A stretch of DNA of 38,133 nucleotides from NCBI RefSeq assembly GCF_001026695.1, contig NZ_LDNB01000013.1:181358-219490 (forward strand). Direction: 5' to 3'. Made by a program: the position numbers and the translations under genes. The first letter of the stretch is position 1. Each line of letters starts with the position of its first letter. The notes below the pieces were generated by a model. That model worked only from the letters and a program-made list of their open reading frames with translations. It did no database searches and was not told the origin of the DNA. Of the stretch, positions 27,347-38,133 are shown piece after piece. The DNA is from Neobacillus vireti. GTDB lineage: Bacteria > Bacillota > Bacilli > Bacillales > Cytobacillaceae.

Positions 27347-27501
27347 CCAAATTTTCCTCCTCACGATCGTCTACTTACCTGAAAAAATATCTGTTATCAA
27401 AAACTATATGTATCCGTTTTCTAATTGGTATTTTATCATTTTTTCAAATGAATTGTCTTCATAACGGAGCTATATTTTGACTAAATCGTAAACATTTGCC
27501 T

Positions 27502-27852
27502 TCATCTGCTTTTCTTTAGGACCTTACCCACTTTAAGGACATGGGTGATACTTTTTTTCACCTCAAAAAAGTCCATTTCGGCCGTTGGTTTCCTGGCAAT
27601 AATCACATAATCATTCCCGGCTGCTAACTGATCCTTCAACTCAAAAACAGCTTGTCTAACATACCTTTTGATCCTGTTTCTAGTCACAGCATTGCCAATC
27701 TTCTTACTGACAGACAGACCGATGCGAAAAAAGTCCTGGTCCTCTTTTTTTAATGAATAGACAACAAATTGCCGATTGGCAAATGAAGTTCCATTCTGAA
27801 AGGCAGCTTGGAATTCTTTATTTTTTTTTATTCGTAACTCTTTTTTCATCAT
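27502..27852 (-). CDS. rnpA: Ribonuclease P protein component
   Basis: Protein cofactor of RNase P, which trims tRNA 5' leaders, including those of the tRNA operon at the left edge. The 116-aa basic protein has the signature [23 protein letters not shown] (about 47-69) and the terminal VLKKSR. ATG (the first of two adjacent) behind GAGGGTG. Downstream of rpmH across a terminator-like hairpin. Confidence 0.95.
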   Translation of the reverse strand: MMKKELRIKKNKEFQAAFQNGTSFANRQFVVYSLKKEDQDFFRIGLSVSKKIGNAVTRNRIKRYVRQAVFELKDQLAAGNDYVIIARKPTAEMDFFEVKKSITHVLKVGKVLKKSR

Positions 27853-27878
27853 AACACCCTCAGACGGATTAGAAAAAA

Positions 27879-27900
27879 GACCACTGACGTTGCAGTGGCC
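27879..27900 (-). terminator. rpmH terminator/attenuator before rnpA
   Basis: GGCCACTG-CAACGT-CAGTGGTC stem followed by TTTTTT starts at the rpmH stop codon (27900-27902) and ends 27 bases before the rnpA start. It would reduce rnpA expression relative to rpmH if read-through is incomplete. Confidence 0.8.
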
Positions 27901-28034
27901 TAAGCTGATAATACTTTTCTTCCCTTTTGACGACGACGAGCAAGAACCTTACGTCCATTTGCTGAGCTCATGCGACTGCGGAAACCGTGAACCTTACTAT
28001 GTTTACGACTATTTGGTTGATATGTTCTTTTCAT
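27900..28034 (-). CDS. rpmH: 50S ribosomal protein L34 (bL34)
   Basis: The reverse complement encodes a complete 44-aa protein, [20 protein letters not shown] at the start and KGRKVLSA at the end, the standard bL34 sequence. ATG (28032-28034) behind GGGAGGTG. First gene of rpmH-rnpA-spoIIIJ-jag; its promoter borders oriC. Confidence 0.97.
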   Translation of the reverse strand: MKRTYQPNSRKHSKVHGFRSRMSSANGRKVLARRRQKGRKVLSA

Positions 28035-28085
28035 TATATGACACCTCCCTGAGGAATAGCTCTTAAATTAAACAGAGTCTAGACT

Positions 28086-28115
28086 ATTATAAAGACGTCA
28101 GCATAAAGTTGTCAA
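28086..28115 (-). promoter_or_regulatory. rpmH promoter (sigma-A)
   Basis: Minus-strand TTGACA (28110-28115), 18 bp, TATAAT (28086-28091): perfect hexamers. Expected strong promoter for rpmH-rnpA-spoIIIJ-jag. Confidence 0.9.
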
Positions 28116-28195
28116 CCACTTGCCAATTATTGTTTCCCATTTTTATTTTTTTGAACTTGATCCAAGTAAATTTCCAGAACTTCATTTTTTTAAAA

Positions 28196-28246
28196 AATTG
28201 TCCAACTCCAGCTCCAGCGGTAGCGAACTTCGTGCTTCCACTTTTA
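28196..28246. repeat. Decayed copy of the GTCCAGCTCCAGCG intergenic repeat beside oriC
   Basis: AATTGTCCAACTCCAGCTCCAGCG followed by a degenerate GTGCTTCCACTTTTATG tail. It resembles the ends of the copy at 24148-24301. It lies between the rpmH promoter and the first DnaA box. Confidence 0.6.
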
Positions 28247-28250
28247 TGCC

Positions 28251-28567
28251 TGTGGATAATAAATCGACAGGATTTGCGTTATTCACACAGGTTATTGACA
28301 AGTTTTTCACAGACAAACCCCTTGTGGACAATTTTTATACACACAATGTTACAGTTGTGGATAAACTAAGAAAAACCATTGCACCTATTGCTATTATTTG
28401 ATATTATATTTGTGTTTTCACTCTGAATAACTTTATCCTAAATAAATGTTATCCACAGATTGTGGATAACATGTGGACATGTTATTCTATGGCTCTGTAG
28501 AAACTTGTCCACAAGCGGTGGATATTGTCGAAACTCCACTTTATTTCCTTATTATACTTTTTCCACA
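28251..28567. other. oriC, left part (DnaA-box region upstream of dnaA)
   Basis: DnaA boxes: TGTGGATAA at 28251-28259, 28356-28364 and 28461-28469 (perfect, reverse); TTATCCACA at 28449-28457 (perfect); TTATTCACA 28279-28287; TTATACACA 28335-28343. One-mismatch boxes lie at 28303-28311, 28323-28331, 28505-28513 and 28559-28567. This corresponds to the incAB half of the B. subtilis bipartite origin. The dnaA promoter must lie in this 709-bp gene-free stretch or just right of it, but I could not settle on one. Confidence 0.93.
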
Positions 28568-28743
28568 ACCTGAACTGCCATTAATGTTATTGTATATTTA
28601 TAAATTACTAGGCTGTGTCCTGTTGTATGACAGCTATTTTCATGGAACTTTAGTTGATTAGGTTACCGGGTGGAGAAGAAAATACTCTAAATAATTTCGG
28701 ACAATTTTTTAAATAAAAAGAAAGAAAAAAGGAGGGATATTCG

Positions 28744-30090
28744 TTGGAAAATATTGCGGATCTTTGGAATGCAGCGCTGGGCAATATTGAGAAGAAGATA
28801 AGCAAGCCTAGCTTTGATACCTGGCTTAAGTCGACAAAGGCTCATGCCCTTCAAGGCGATCTGCTTGTCATTACCGCCCCCAATGAATTCGCACGCGATT
28901 GGCTGGAAGAGCGTTATTCTCAGTTAATCTCGGGAATTCTTTACGAAATCACTGGAGAAGAACTTTCGGTGAAGTTTATTATTCCGCAAAATCAAAAAGA
29001 GGAAAACCAAGACGAGCCAACACCTCCAAAAAGGGCAAAAAGAGACGATGATCACGCCGATTTCCCGCCAAACATATTAAATCCGAAATATACGTTTGAT
29101 ACGTTTGTTATTGGTTCTGGCAACCGGTTTGCTCATGCTGCCTCACTTGCTGTTGCAGAAGCACCGGCTAAAGCATACAATCCATTGTTTATCTATGGAG
29201 GCGTAGGTTTAGGGAAAACACACTTAATGCATGCGATCGGTCATTACGTTTTAGACCATAACCCGTCTGCAAAAGTTGTCTATTTATCATCGGAAAAATT
29301 CACAAATGAGTTCATTAACTCGATTCGTGACAACCGAGCGGAAAGTTTCCGCAATAAATATCGAAACGTGGATATCCTGCTAATTGATGATATTCAGTTT
29401 TTAGCTGGAAAAGAATCAACCCAGGAAGAATTTTTCCATACGTTTAATGCACTGCATGAGGAAAGCAAACAAATTATTATCTCCAGTGACCGGCCGCCAA
29501 GAGAAATTCCGACATTGGAGGACCGTCTGCGTTCACGGTTTGAATGGGGCCTAATTACCGATATCACGCCTCCGGATTTAGAAACAAGAATTGCTATTCT
29601 CCGGAAAAAGGCACGGGCAGAAGGCTTAGATATTCCAAACGAAGTGATGCTTTATATTGCCAATCAAATTGATTCCAATATTCGTGAACTAGAAGGTGCA
29701 CTCATCCGCGTTGTTGCCTATTCATCGTTAATAAATAAAGACATCAATGCCGATCTGGCTGCGGAAGCACTGAAGGATATCATTCCAAGCTCTAAACCAC
29801 GGGTGATAACGATCCTTGAGATTCAACGGATTGTCGGTGAGCACTATAGTATTAAACTTGAGGATTTCAAGGCAAAAAAGCGGACAAAGTCTGTCGCCTT
29901 CCCAAGGCAAATTGCCATGTACTTATCGCGCGAATTAACCGATCACTCTTTGCCTAAAATAGGAGAAGAATTTGGCGGACGCGATCATACAACCGTTATC
30001 CATGCCCATGAAAAAATTTCAAAACTCCTTCAAACAGATTCACAGTTCCAAAAGCAAATGAAAGAACTGAATGACCTGTTGAAAATCTAA
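28744..30090 (+). CDS. dnaA: Chromosomal replication initiator DnaA
   Basis: AAA+ initiator that binds the flanking DnaA boxes, melts the origin and recruits the helicase. The 448-aa protein has domain I (1-82, [10 protein letters not shown]), a variable domain II, domain III with Walker [10 protein letters not shown] (152-160) and Walker [10 protein letters not shown], and domain IV with the box-binding signature [15 protein letters not shown] (from 411). The start is TTG (28744-28746) behind AAAGGAGGG; no better in-frame ATG exists near the N-terminus. Origin halves flank the gene on both sides, consistent with autoregulation. Confidence 0.98.
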   Translation: MENIADLWNAALGNIEKKISKPSFDTWLKSTKAHALQGDLLVITAPNEFARDWLEERYSQLISGILYEITGEELSVKFIIPQNQKEENQDEPTPPKRAKRDDDHADFPPNILNPKYTFDTFVIGSGNRFAHAASLAVAEAPAKAYNPLFIYGGVGLGKTHLMHAIGHYVLDHNPSAKVVYLSSEKFTNEFINSIRDNRAESFRNKYRNVDILLIDDIQFLAGKESTQEEFFHTFNALHEESKQIIISSDRPPREIPTLEDRLRSRFEWGLITDITPPDLETRIAILRKKARAEGLDIPNEVMLYIANQIDSNIRELEGALIRVVAYSSLINKDINADLAAEALKDIIPSSKPRVITILEIQRIVGEHYSIKLEDFKAKKRTKSVAFPRQIAMYLSRELTDHSLPKIGEEFGGRDHTTVIHAHEKISKLLQTDSQFQKQMKELNDLLKI

Positions 30091-30096
30091 TATTAT

Positions 30097-30235
30097 TGTG
30101 AATAACTTTTACCTATCTGTACACAGTCTGTCCACATGTGGATAGACTGTGTTTCTATTGATAACAGGTAGTTATCCACATACTAACAGGGCCTACTAGT
30201 ACTTCTACTATTTTTTTAAAAAAATAATATTATAT
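30097..30235. other. oriC, right part with DnaA-trios and unwinding element
   Basis: TTATTCACA (reverse, 30097-30105), one-mismatch boxes at 30128-30136 and 30137-30145 forming a palindrome, then a perfect TTATCCACA at 30172-30180. The run CTACTAGTACTTCTACTA (30193-30210) follows as triplets, and then an A/T-only stretch (30211-30235). This is the box, DnaA-trio, AT-rich arrangement known for the B. subtilis basal unwinding system. Strand opening is expected here, between dnaA and dnaN. Confidence 0.93.
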
Positions 30236-30275
30236 GTTCATGCTTTTAAAAATATGCTCACAAGGAGGATAAAAA

Positions 30276-31412
30276 ATGAAATTTATAATCCAACGAGACC
30301 GCCTGGTGCAAAGTGTCCAAGATGTTATGAAGGCTGTAACTTCAAGAACAACGATTCCAATCTTAACGGGAATTAAAATTACCGCAGCCGCAGAGGGGGT
30401 AACCCTAACCGGAAGTGATTCAGATATCTCAATAGAATCCTTTATTCCTAAAGAGGAAGCTGGGGATGAAATTGTCGAAATCAAACAACCTGGCGCTATC
30501 GTACTTCCAGCTAAATTCTTTAGTGAAATTGTCAAAAAACTCCCTACTGATTCTGTGGAAATCGAGATCTTAGGATCACTACAAACCGTGATTCGTTCCG
30601 GGAAATCGGAATTTAACCTAAACGGATTGGATGCAGAGGAGTACCCTCACCTGCCGCAAATTGAAGAAAATAATAAATTTCATATTGCGACAGATCTATT
30701 AAAAGCAATGATCAGACAAACCCATTTTGCGGTGTCCACCTCAGAAACACGGCCCATCTTGACAGGTGTAAACTGGAAGATTGAAAATGGGGATTTAAGC
30801 TGTATTGCAACAGACAGCCATCGTTTGGCGCTCCGTAAAGCGAAAATTGAAACGGAAATGAATGAAAGCTACAATATCGTCATTCCAGGCAAAAGTTTGA
30901 ATGAGTTAAGTAAGATTATTGATGACACAAATGAATTAATTGATATTGTCATTACCGAAAATCAAATTTTATTTAAAGCAAAGCACTTATTATTTTTCTC
31001 TAGATTGTTAGAAGGCAATTATCCTGATACATCTAGATTGATTCCAAGTGAAAGTAAAACGGAAATCACGGTTAATACGAAAGAATTCCTCCAGGCAATT
31101 GACCGTGCTTCCCTGCTTGCACGTGAAGGAAGAAACAATGTCGTTAAGTTTTCAACAATTACCGACAATATCATCGAAGTATCGTCAAATACCCCTGAGG
31201 TTGGAAAGGTTGTTGAAGAGATTCAAAGCCAATCAATCGAGGGAGAGGAATTGAAAATTTCCTTTAGCGCAAAATACATGATGGATGCCTTAAAAGCACT
31301 TGAAGGAACAGATATAAAAGTGAGTTTTACCGGAGCCATGCGTCCTTTTGTTATTCGTCCCCTGCATGACGAAACAATTTTACAGCTCATTTTGCCCGTC
31401 AGAACCTATTAA
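30276..31412 (+). CDS. dnaN: DNA polymerase III beta subunit (sliding clamp)
   Basis: Ring-shaped clamp that tethers DNA polymerase III and recruits mismatch-repair proteins. The 378-aa protein matches B. subtilis length, with three repeated clamp domains (about 1-125, 126-250, 251-378) and the typical C-terminus QLILPVRTY. ATG behind AAGGAGG. A mobile element copy begins 6 bases after its TAA, and the target duplication includes the stop codon. Confidence 0.98.
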   Translation: MKFIIQRDRLVQSVQDVMKAVTSRTTIPILTGIKITAAAEGVTLTGSDSDISIESFIPKEEAGDEIVEIKQPGAIVLPAKFFSEIVKKLPTDSVEIEILGSLQTVIRSGKSEFNLNGLDAEEYPHLPQIEENNKFHIATDLLKAMIRQTHFAVSTSETRPILTGVNWKIENGDLSCIATDSHRLALRKAKIETEMNESYNIVIPGKSLNELSKIIDDTNELIDIVITENQILFKAKHLLFFSRLLEGNYPDTSRLIPSESKTEITVNTKEFLQAIDRASLLAREGRNNVVKFSTITDNIIEVSSNTPEVGKVVEEIQSQSIEGEELKISFSAKYMMDALKALEGTDIKVSFTGAMRPFVIRPLHDETILQLILPVRTY

Positions 31413-31417
31413 AATTA

Positions 31418-31602
31418 AGCTGTGTTAAAGAACATTGTTGATTTTGAACACAATGTTGATTGGAGTGGAAGGCGCGAGACTCCTGCGGGAGCAGCGGGAC
31501 AGGTGAGACCCCGCAGGTGCTTTAGCGCCGAGGAGGCTCACCGCCCGCCCCGCGAACCGCTCGCGCCTGGAACGGAAATCAACATTCACTTTTAACACAG
31601 CC
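31418..31602. mobile_element. Miniature inverted-repeat element, copy B (185 bp)
   Basis: Starts AGCTGTGTTA (first base changed from G) and ends TAACACAGCC. The direct repeat TAAAATTA at 31410-31417 and 31603-31610 is an 8-bp target duplication. The GC-rich core (about 31464-31573) matches copy A in reverse orientation. No ORF. The duplicated target includes the dnaN TAA, so the insertion left dnaN intact but placed the element between dnaN and its terminator. Confidence 0.87.
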
Positions 31603-31625
31603 TAAAATTAAAGAATTCCTCCATT

Positions 31626-31645
31626 GCCGCCTTATACTGGCGGCT
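31626..31645 (+). terminator. dnaN terminator
   Basis: GCCGCC-TTATACT-GGCGGC stem followed by TTGGTTTATTTTT. The T-run is broken, so termination may be partial. The element copy B separates it from the dnaN stop. Confidence 0.6.
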
Positions 31646-31681
31646 TGGTTTATTTTTAAAACAATTTCTTTTTAGTTTTCT

Positions 31682-31710
31682 TTGTATCTAAACGAATAGT
31701 TTAGTAAAAT
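31682..31710 (+). promoter_or_regulatory. yaaA-recF promoter with palindromic spacer
   Basis: TTGTAT (31682-31687), 17 bp, TAAAAT (31705-31710). The spacer is exactly CTAAAC-GAATA-GTTTAG, a perfect 6-bp inverted repeat that could be an operator. Confidence 0.6.
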
Positions 31711-31748
31711 AAAGTATTGAGACCATTTTAGAAATGAGGGTGACGAGT

Positions 31749-31964
31749 GTGCCTGAAAAAATTAAGCTGAACACGGAATATATTACATTGGGGCAATTTC
31801 TGAAATTGGCTGATGTAATTCAAACGGGCGGTATGGCAAAATGGTTTTTAAGTGAACATGAAGTAGTAATAAATGGTGAACAGGACCAAAGAAGAGGAAG
31901 AAAGCTTCGTGCAGGCGACAAAGTCCAAATTGCCGGCTTTGGGGAGTTTGTGATAACCGAGTAG
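31749..31964 (+). CDS. yaaA: S4-domain RNA-binding protein YaaA
   Basis: Small S4-like RNA-binding protein of the YaaA/RlbA family, probably acting on ribosomes. Start taken at GTG (31749), 71 aa as in B. subtilis, with GAGGGTGA 5 bases upstream; the ATG at 31734 lies in that ribosome site. Sequence ITLGQFLKLADVIQTGGMAKWFL and NGEQDQRRGRKLRAGD is the S4 motif. Followed 16 bp later by recF. Confidence 0.93.
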   Translation: MPEKIKLNTEYITLGQFLKLADVIQTGGMAKWFLSEHEVVINGEQDQRRGRKLRAGDKVQIAGFGEFVITE

Positions 31965-31980
31965 CTAAAGGATGTTTGCC

Positions 31981-33096
31981 ATGTATATAGAAAAGTTAGC
32001 ACTGCAAAATTACCGGAATTATCAAGAATTATTCATTGAATTCGAAAATAAAGTAAATGTCATCCTAGGCGAAAACGCCCAAGGAAAAACAAATGTGATG
32101 GAATCTATTTATGTGTTAGCGATGGCAAAGTCACACCGGACCTCGAATGATAAAGAACTTATCCGCTGGGACCAAGAGTATGCTAAAATAGAGGGCAGAG
32201 TTCAAAAGCAGCACAGCTCTTTACCGCTGCAGTTGGTTATCTCCAAAAAGGGAAAAAAGGCCAAATGTAACCATATTGAGCAGCAACGGTTAAGTCAATA
32301 TGTCGGCAATATGAATGTGGTTATGTTTGCACCTGAAGACCTTAACATCGTTAAAGGCAGCCCGCAAATACGAAGACGGTTTATCGATATGGAAATCGGG
32401 CAAGTATCCCCTATTTATTTACATGATATGAGTCAATATCAAAAAATACTTCAGCAGCGTAATCATTATTTAAAAATGATGCAGATAAAAAAACAAACGG
32501 ACCAGACGATGCTCGAAATATTAACGGAGCAATTTATTCAAACAGCCGTAAAGATTGTGACAAAAAGGTTTGAATTCCTCCGTTTATTGCAAAATTGGGC
32601 AAAACCAATTCATCAAGGGATCTCACGAGGGCTGGAATCACTGGAGATTACCTATAAGCCTTCAGTTGAGGTATTAGAAGGGCAAAATTTGTCGAAGATG
32701 GTAGCAAGCTTTATGGAAAAGTTTGCTAAGGTGAGAACAAGGGAAATCGAACGAGGTACAACCCTTTTTGGCCCTCATCGTGACGACTTGTTATTTTTTG
32801 TGAATGGCAGGGATGTGCAAACATTCGGATCCCAAGGTCAGCAGCGAACAACCGCCCTATCAGTCAAACTTGCTGAAATTGAATTAATCCACAATGAAAT
32901 TGGAGAATATCCTATTCTCCTGCTTGACGATGTATTATCGGAATTAGATGATTATCGCCAATCCCATTTGCTTAATACCATTCAAGGAAAAGTCCAAACG
33001 TTTGTGACAACAACAAGTGTAGAGGGAATCCATCATCAAACATTAAAAGAAGCCTCAACATTTATTGTTGAAGCAGGTGCAATAGTAAAACGTTAA
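31981..33096 (+). CDS. recF: DNA replication and repair protein RecF
   Basis: SMC-like ATPase that helps load RecA at gapped DNA with RecO and RecR. Start at [14 protein letters not shown] (371 aa; B. subtilis 370), with AAAGGATG 6 bases upstream rather than the ATG nine bases before. Walker [10 protein letters not shown] (30-38), ABC signature region [18 protein letters not shown], Walker [14 protein letters not shown]. Sits in the yaaA-recF-remB-gyrB cluster. Confidence 0.97.
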   Translation: MYIEKLALQNYRNYQELFIEFENKVNVILGENAQGKTNVMESIYVLAMAKSHRTSNDKELIRWDQEYAKIEGRVQKQHSSLPLQLVISKKGKKAKCNHIEQQRLSQYVGNMNVVMFAPEDLNIVKGSPQIRRRFIDMEIGQVSPIYLHDMSQYQKILQQRNHYLKMMQIKKQTDQTMLEILTEQFIQTAVKIVTKRFEFLRLLQNWAKPIHQGISRGLESLEITYKPSVEVLEGQNLSKMVASFMEKFAKVRTREIERGTTLFGPHRDDLLFFVNGRDVQTFGSQGQQRTTALSVKLAEIELIHNEIGEYPILLLDDVLSELDDYRQSHLLNTIQGKVQTFVTTTSVEGIHHQTLKEASTFIVEAGAIVKR

Positions 33097-33108
33097 TTGA
33101 GGTGGAGC

Positions 33109-33354
33109 ATGTATATTCATATTGGGGAAGATTTGAACATACGGGCGAAGGATATCATTTCAATACTTGATAAAGAGAGTGTAAACCATTCAAACCTAAT
33201 TGAAGAGTTCTTACAACGCCATCAAGCAAAGTTAGTTAATTTGTCCAAAAGCCCTTTTAAGTCGGTCATTATTACATACGACAAGGTTTATTTATCCCCA
33301 ATTGCTTCTGGAACATTAAAGAAACGTTCAGCTCAAAGGAATATACAGGGATAG
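33109..33354 (+). CDS. remB: Extracellular matrix regulator RemB (YaaB, DUF370)
   Basis: Small regulator related to RemA, which activates matrix genes in B. subtilis. Start at MYIHIGEDLNI (81 aa) behind GAGGTGGAGC; an in-frame ATG at 33097 is directly at the recF end and lacks a ribosome site. DUF370 features: conserved N-terminal MYIHIG, hydrophobic core FKSVIITYDKVYLSPIAS and basic tail LKKRSAQRN. Confidence 0.9.
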   Translation: MYIHIGEDLNIRAKDIISILDKESVNHSNLIEEFLQRHQAKLVNLSKSPFKSVIITYDKVYLSPIASGTLKKRSAQRNIQG

Positions 33355-33422
33355 TCCTTTAAATATTTTTCATTGTAAATGGTGGCAGAAACACCATATT
33401 AGTTTTGTGAAGGTGCAGGTGA

Positions 33423-35357
<1,935 letters not shown>

Positions 35358-35381
35358 CAATAGTGAAGGGAGGTAATCAAT

Positions 35382-37907
35382 ATGTCTGAAACATCCAATC
35401 CTCAAATTAAGGAGATTAATATTAGTCAGGAAATGCGTTCATCCTTCCTTGACTATGCGATGAGTGTTATTGTTTCTCGTGCCCTTCCAGACGTTCGTGA
35501 TGGGCTAAAACCCGTTCATCGCCGTATTTTATATGCGATGCATGACCTTGGCATCCATGCGGATAAACCGTATAAAAAGTCTGCTCGTATCGTTGGGGAT
35601 GTTATTGGTAAATATCACCCCCATGGTGACTCTGCAGTTTATGAAACAATGGTTCGAATGGCACAGGATTTTAACTATCGCTACATGCTCGTCGATGGCC
35701 ACGGAAACTTCGGCTCTGTCGACGGAGACGGTGCGGCGGCGATGCGTTATACAGAATCGAGAATGTCAAAGATTTCAATGGAATTATTAAGAGACTTAAA
35801 TAAAGATACCATTGATTATCAAGATAACTACGATGGTGAAGAACGAGAGCCAGTTGTACTGCCCGCCCGTTTTCCAAACCTTCTAGTTAACGGGACAACC
35901 GGGATTGCTGTTGGGATGGCGACAAATATACCGCCGCATCAGCTTGGAGAAGTCATTGACGGCGTTTTAGCTATATCCAAAGACCCTGAAATGACGATTG
36001 CAGAGTTAATGGAAATTATTCCCGGCCCAGATTTTCCAACAGCTGGGTTAATTCTTGGTCGAAGTGGTATTCGTAAAGCATACGAAACAGGCAGAGGATC
36101 GATAACTCTACGTGCAAAAGTAGTAATTGAACAAAAATCAAACGGTAAAGAAGTCATTATCGTTAATGAATTACCATATCAAGTAAATAAAGCGAAATTG
36201 GTTGAAAAAATTGCCGAATTAGCCCGCGATAAAAAAATTGAAGGCATTACAGACTTAAGAGATGAATCCGATCGTAAAGGGATGCGAATTGTGATCGAGG
36301 TTCGTAAAGATGCCAATGCCAATGTTCTTTTAAATAATTTATATAAACAAACAGCTTTACAAACTAGTTTCGGTATCAATACATTGGCACTTGTGAATGG
36401 ACATCCAAAGGTGCTGAATCTTAAACAATGTTTGGTTCACTACTTAGACCACCAAAAAGTGGTTATACGCCGGAGAACCGAATTTGAATTGCGTAAAGCC
36501 GAAGCTCGTGCCCATATTTTAGAAGGCTTAAGAATTGCCCTAGATAATTTAGACGCAGTCATTACCCTCATTCGAAATTCACAGACAACGGATATTGCCC
36601 GTGAAGGCTTAATGACACAATTTAATCTATCTGAGAAGCAAGCACAGGCCATCCTGGATATGCGCCTGCAGCGTTTAACAGGATTAGAACGTGAAAAAAT
36701 AGAGGACGAATTCCAAAGCTTGATGAAGCTTATTGCTGAGTTAAAGGCAATTTTAGCTGATGAAGAAAAAATCCTTGAAATTATTCGTGAAGAATTACTA
36801 GAAATTAAAGAGCGCTTCAATGATAAACGCCGAACAGAGATTGTAACCGGCGGGTTAGAAAATATTGAAGACGAGGATTTAATTCCCCGCGAAAATATTG
36901 TTATTTCGTTAACACACAATGGATATATTAAGCGTCTTCCGGTTTCCACTTATCGTGCACAAAGACGCGGAGGCCGCGGTATCCAAGGAATGGGAACGAA
37001 TGAAGATGATTTCGTTGAGCAATTAATTACGACATCGACACATGATACGATTCTCTTCTTTACAAACAAAGGGAAGGTCTATCGTTCAAAAGGCTACGAA
37101 ATTCCGGAATTCAGCCGTACTGCGAAGGGGATACCGATTATTAACCTTCTTGGCATTGAAAAAGGCGAATGGGTGAATGCGATCATTCCTATTGAGGAAT
37201 TCGTGGATGATTGGTCGTTATTCTTTACCACAAAAGAAGGTATCTCAAAACGTTCTCCGTTAACATCATTCGCTCATATTCGGAACAATGGTCTTATCGC
37301 CTTGAGCCTGCGTGAGGGGGATGAATTAATCTCCGTTCGTCTAACTGATGGCAGCAAGCATATGATTATTGGTACAAAGAATGGCATGTTGATCCGCTTC
37401 CCTGAGACGGATGTAAGGTCGATGGGACGAACCGCAACGGGTGTTAAAGGGATTACCCTTGATCCTGGTGATGAAGTGGTGGGAATGGAAGTTTTAGAAG
37501 AGGATAATGATGTCCTGATTGTCACTAAAAATGGCTATGGTAAACGTACGCCTGCATCCGAATACCGTATCCAAGGACGTGGCGGTAAAGGAATAAAGAC
37601 CTGCCATGTAACTGAGAAAAATGGCGTTCTTGTTTCAATGAGAGCTGTAACAGGTGAAGAAGATCTGATGCTGATTACAACTGGCGGGGTTCTTATCCGT
37701 ATTGATGTAGCTGGAATTTCTAAGATGGGCCGGAACACGCAAGGTGTTAAACTCATCAGTATGAAAGAAAGTGAAAATGAATTTGTGGCAACAGTCGCAA
37801 AGGTGGAAAAAGAAGAGGAAGACCCACAAGAGACTGAAAACGGTGAGGAAGAAGTAATGCCAGTTGATGAAGGTCAAGATATCAACACACCAGAGGATGA
37901 AGAATAG
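35382..37907 (+). CDS. gyrA: DNA gyrase subunit A
   Basis: Cuts and rejoins DNA in gyrase. The 841-aa protein carries catalytic Tyr123 in [12 protein letters not shown]. The quinolone pocket is wild-type (Ser84 and Glu88 in HGDSAVYE). The coiled-coil and GyrA box QRRGGRG (527-533) begin the C-terminal DNA-wrapping pinwheel, and the tail is acidic ([20 protein letters not shown]). ATG behind GGGAGG, 24 bp after gyrB. Confidence 0.98.
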   Translation: MSETSNPQIKEINISQEMRSSFLDYAMSVIVSRALPDVRDGLKPVHRRILYAMHDLGIHADKPYKKSARIVGDVIGKYHPHGDSAVYETMVRMAQDFNYRYMLVDGHGNFGSVDGDGAAAMRYTESRMSKISMELLRDLNKDTIDYQDNYDGEEREPVVLPARFPNLLVNGTTGIAVGMATNIPPHQLGEVIDGVLAISKDPEMTIAELMEIIPGPDFPTAGLILGRSGIRKAYETGRGSITLRAKVVIEQKSNGKEVIIVNELPYQVNKAKLVEKIAELARDKKIEGITDLRDESDRKGMRIVIEVRKDANANVLLNNLYKQTALQTSFGINTLALVNGHPKVLNLKQCLVHYLDHQKVVIRRRTEFELRKAEARAHILEGLRIALDNLDAVITLIRNSQTTDIAREGLMTQFNLSEKQAQAILDMRLQRLTGLEREKIEDEFQSLMKLIAELKAILADEEKILEIIREELLEIKERFNDKRRTEIVTGGLENIEDEDLIPRENIVISLTHNGYIKRLPVSTYRAQRRGGRGIQGMGTNEDDFVEQLITTSTHDTILFFTNKGKVYRSKGYEIPEFSRTAKGIPIINLLGIEKGEWVNAIIPIEEFVDDWSLFFTTKEGISKRSPLTSFAHIRNNGLIALSLREGDELISVRLTDGSKHMIIGTKNGMLIRFPETDVRSMGRTATGVKGITLDPGDEVVGMEVLEEDNDVLIVTKNGYGKRTPASEYRIQGRGGKGIKTCHVTEKNGVLVSMRAVTGEEDLMLITTGGVLIRIDVAGISKMGRNTQGVKLISMKESENEFVATVAKVEKEEEDPQETENGEEEVMPVDEGQDINTPEDEE

Positions 37908-37916
37908 GCAATATAA

Positions 37917-37940
37917 AGGAGCATACATATGTGTGCTTCT
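37917..37940 (+). terminator. gyrA terminator
   Basis: AGGAGCATAC-ATAT-GTGTGCTTCT stem with G-U pairs, followed by a run of T. It separates gyrA from the rRNA operon promoter. Confidence 0.88.
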
Positions 37941-38010
37941 TTTTTTTTTCAGCTTTTAAAGTGTCATCAAATTTTTTAAAAATAATTATAGTAAAAGAAT
38001 AAGAAACGTG

Positions 38011-38039
38011 TTGACTTTGGGTATTGCAGATGATATATT
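38011..38039 (+). promoter_or_regulatory. rRNA operon promoter
   Basis: TTGACT (38011-38016), 17 bp, TATATT (38034-38039), about 100 bp before the window edge. It corresponds in position to rrnO behind gyrA in B. subtilis; an A/T-rich upstream element is present at about 37960-38005. Confidence 0.85.
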
Positions 38040-38045
38040 TATTAA

Positions 38046-38133
38046 GTCGCTTACGAGTGATGCGAGAAATTGTTCTTTGAAAACTAAACAAACAAAAACG
38101 TCAACAAACAATATTTTTTAGTTTTTTTATAAA
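38046..38133 (+). other. rRNA operon leader (16S gene lies beyond the window)
   Basis: Contains the antitermination boxA-like TGTTCTTTGA (38071-38080) followed by AAACTAAACAAAC, a leader typical just upstream of Bacillus 16S rRNA. The mature 16S sequence itself has not begun by 38133. Confidence 0.8.

Noticed and set aside
28109..28401. Plus-strand ORFs of 86 and 93 aa in the origin region
   Set aside because: They run through DnaA boxes and a decayed repeat, lack ribosome sites and resemble no protein.
36440..36949. Long antisense ORF (169 aa) inside gyrA, and a similar one at 34337-34846 inside gyrB
   Set aside because: Shadow frames of well-conserved genes, Ser/Arg-rich composition, no ribosome sites.

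Overview
This 38.1-kb window is the replication-origin region of a Bacillaceae chromosome (low-GC, spore-forming Firmicute). Three things show this. The gene order matches Bacillus subtilis around oriC: purA, dnaC, rplI, gdpP, yybS, then rpsR-ssb-rpsF, ychF, yyaE, yyaC, spo0J-soj-noc, rsmG-mnmG, mnmE, jag-spoIIIJ-rnpA-rpmH, oriC, dnaA, dnaN, yaaA, recF, remB, gyrB, gyrA and a following rRNA operon. Sporulation genes are present (spo0J, spoIIIJ, yyaC). The proteins closely resemble B. subtilis orthologues. The dispersed GC-rich intergenic repeats would suit a Neobacillus/Cytobacillus-type relative, but the species cannot be fixed from the sequence alone.

Layout. 1-930: a minus-strand tRNA operon (Lys, Glu, start of Asp) preceded by five tandem 132-bp units, each carrying only the 5' third of the tRNA-Lys gene plus a structured tail. 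930-1300: a gene-free stretch with five 13-bp near-palindromes spaced exactly 21 bp apart. 1.3-7.9 kb: purA with PurR boxes, dnaC, rplI, gdpP, yybS. 8.0-10.5 kb: rpsF-ssb-rpsR with an S6:S18-type leader, and ychF. 10.8-13.7 kb: a plus-strand gene for a secreted SH3b-repeat glucosaminidase, not part of the B. subtilis order as I know it. 13.8-18.5 kb: yyaE, yyzM, an MscS channel, yyaC behind a forespore-type promoter, and a DUF554 membrane protein. 18.6-22.1 kb: spo0J (with an internal parS), soj, noc and rsmG. 22.1-28.0 kb: mnmG, mnmE, jag, spoIIIJ, rnpA, rpmH. 28.0-30.3 kb: bipartite oriC around dnaA. 30.3-38.1 kb: dnaN, yaaA, recF, remB, gyrB, gyrA and the rRNA promoter and leader at the right edge. 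Almost every gene is transcribed away from oriC; the glucosaminidase gene and yyaC are the exceptions on the left arm.

The genes form a replication and segregation hub: initiator (DnaA), helicase (DnaC), clamp (DnaN), SSB, gyrase, RecF, ParAB/parS and Noc. They are mixed with translation genes (rpmH, rnpA, rpsF, rpsR, rplI, mnmE/G, rsmG), cell-envelope insertion (SpoIIIJ) and c-di-AMP turnover (GdpP).

The most unusual material is between genes. It comprises the tRNA-Lys-derived array, the 21-bp iterons, two copies in opposite orientation of a ~186-bp miniature element with terminal inverted repeats and 8-bp target duplications (one starting inside the dnaN stop region), and four remnants of a second repeat family, one inside the purA leader and one reaching the mnmE stop codon. 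No new protein-coding system is evident.
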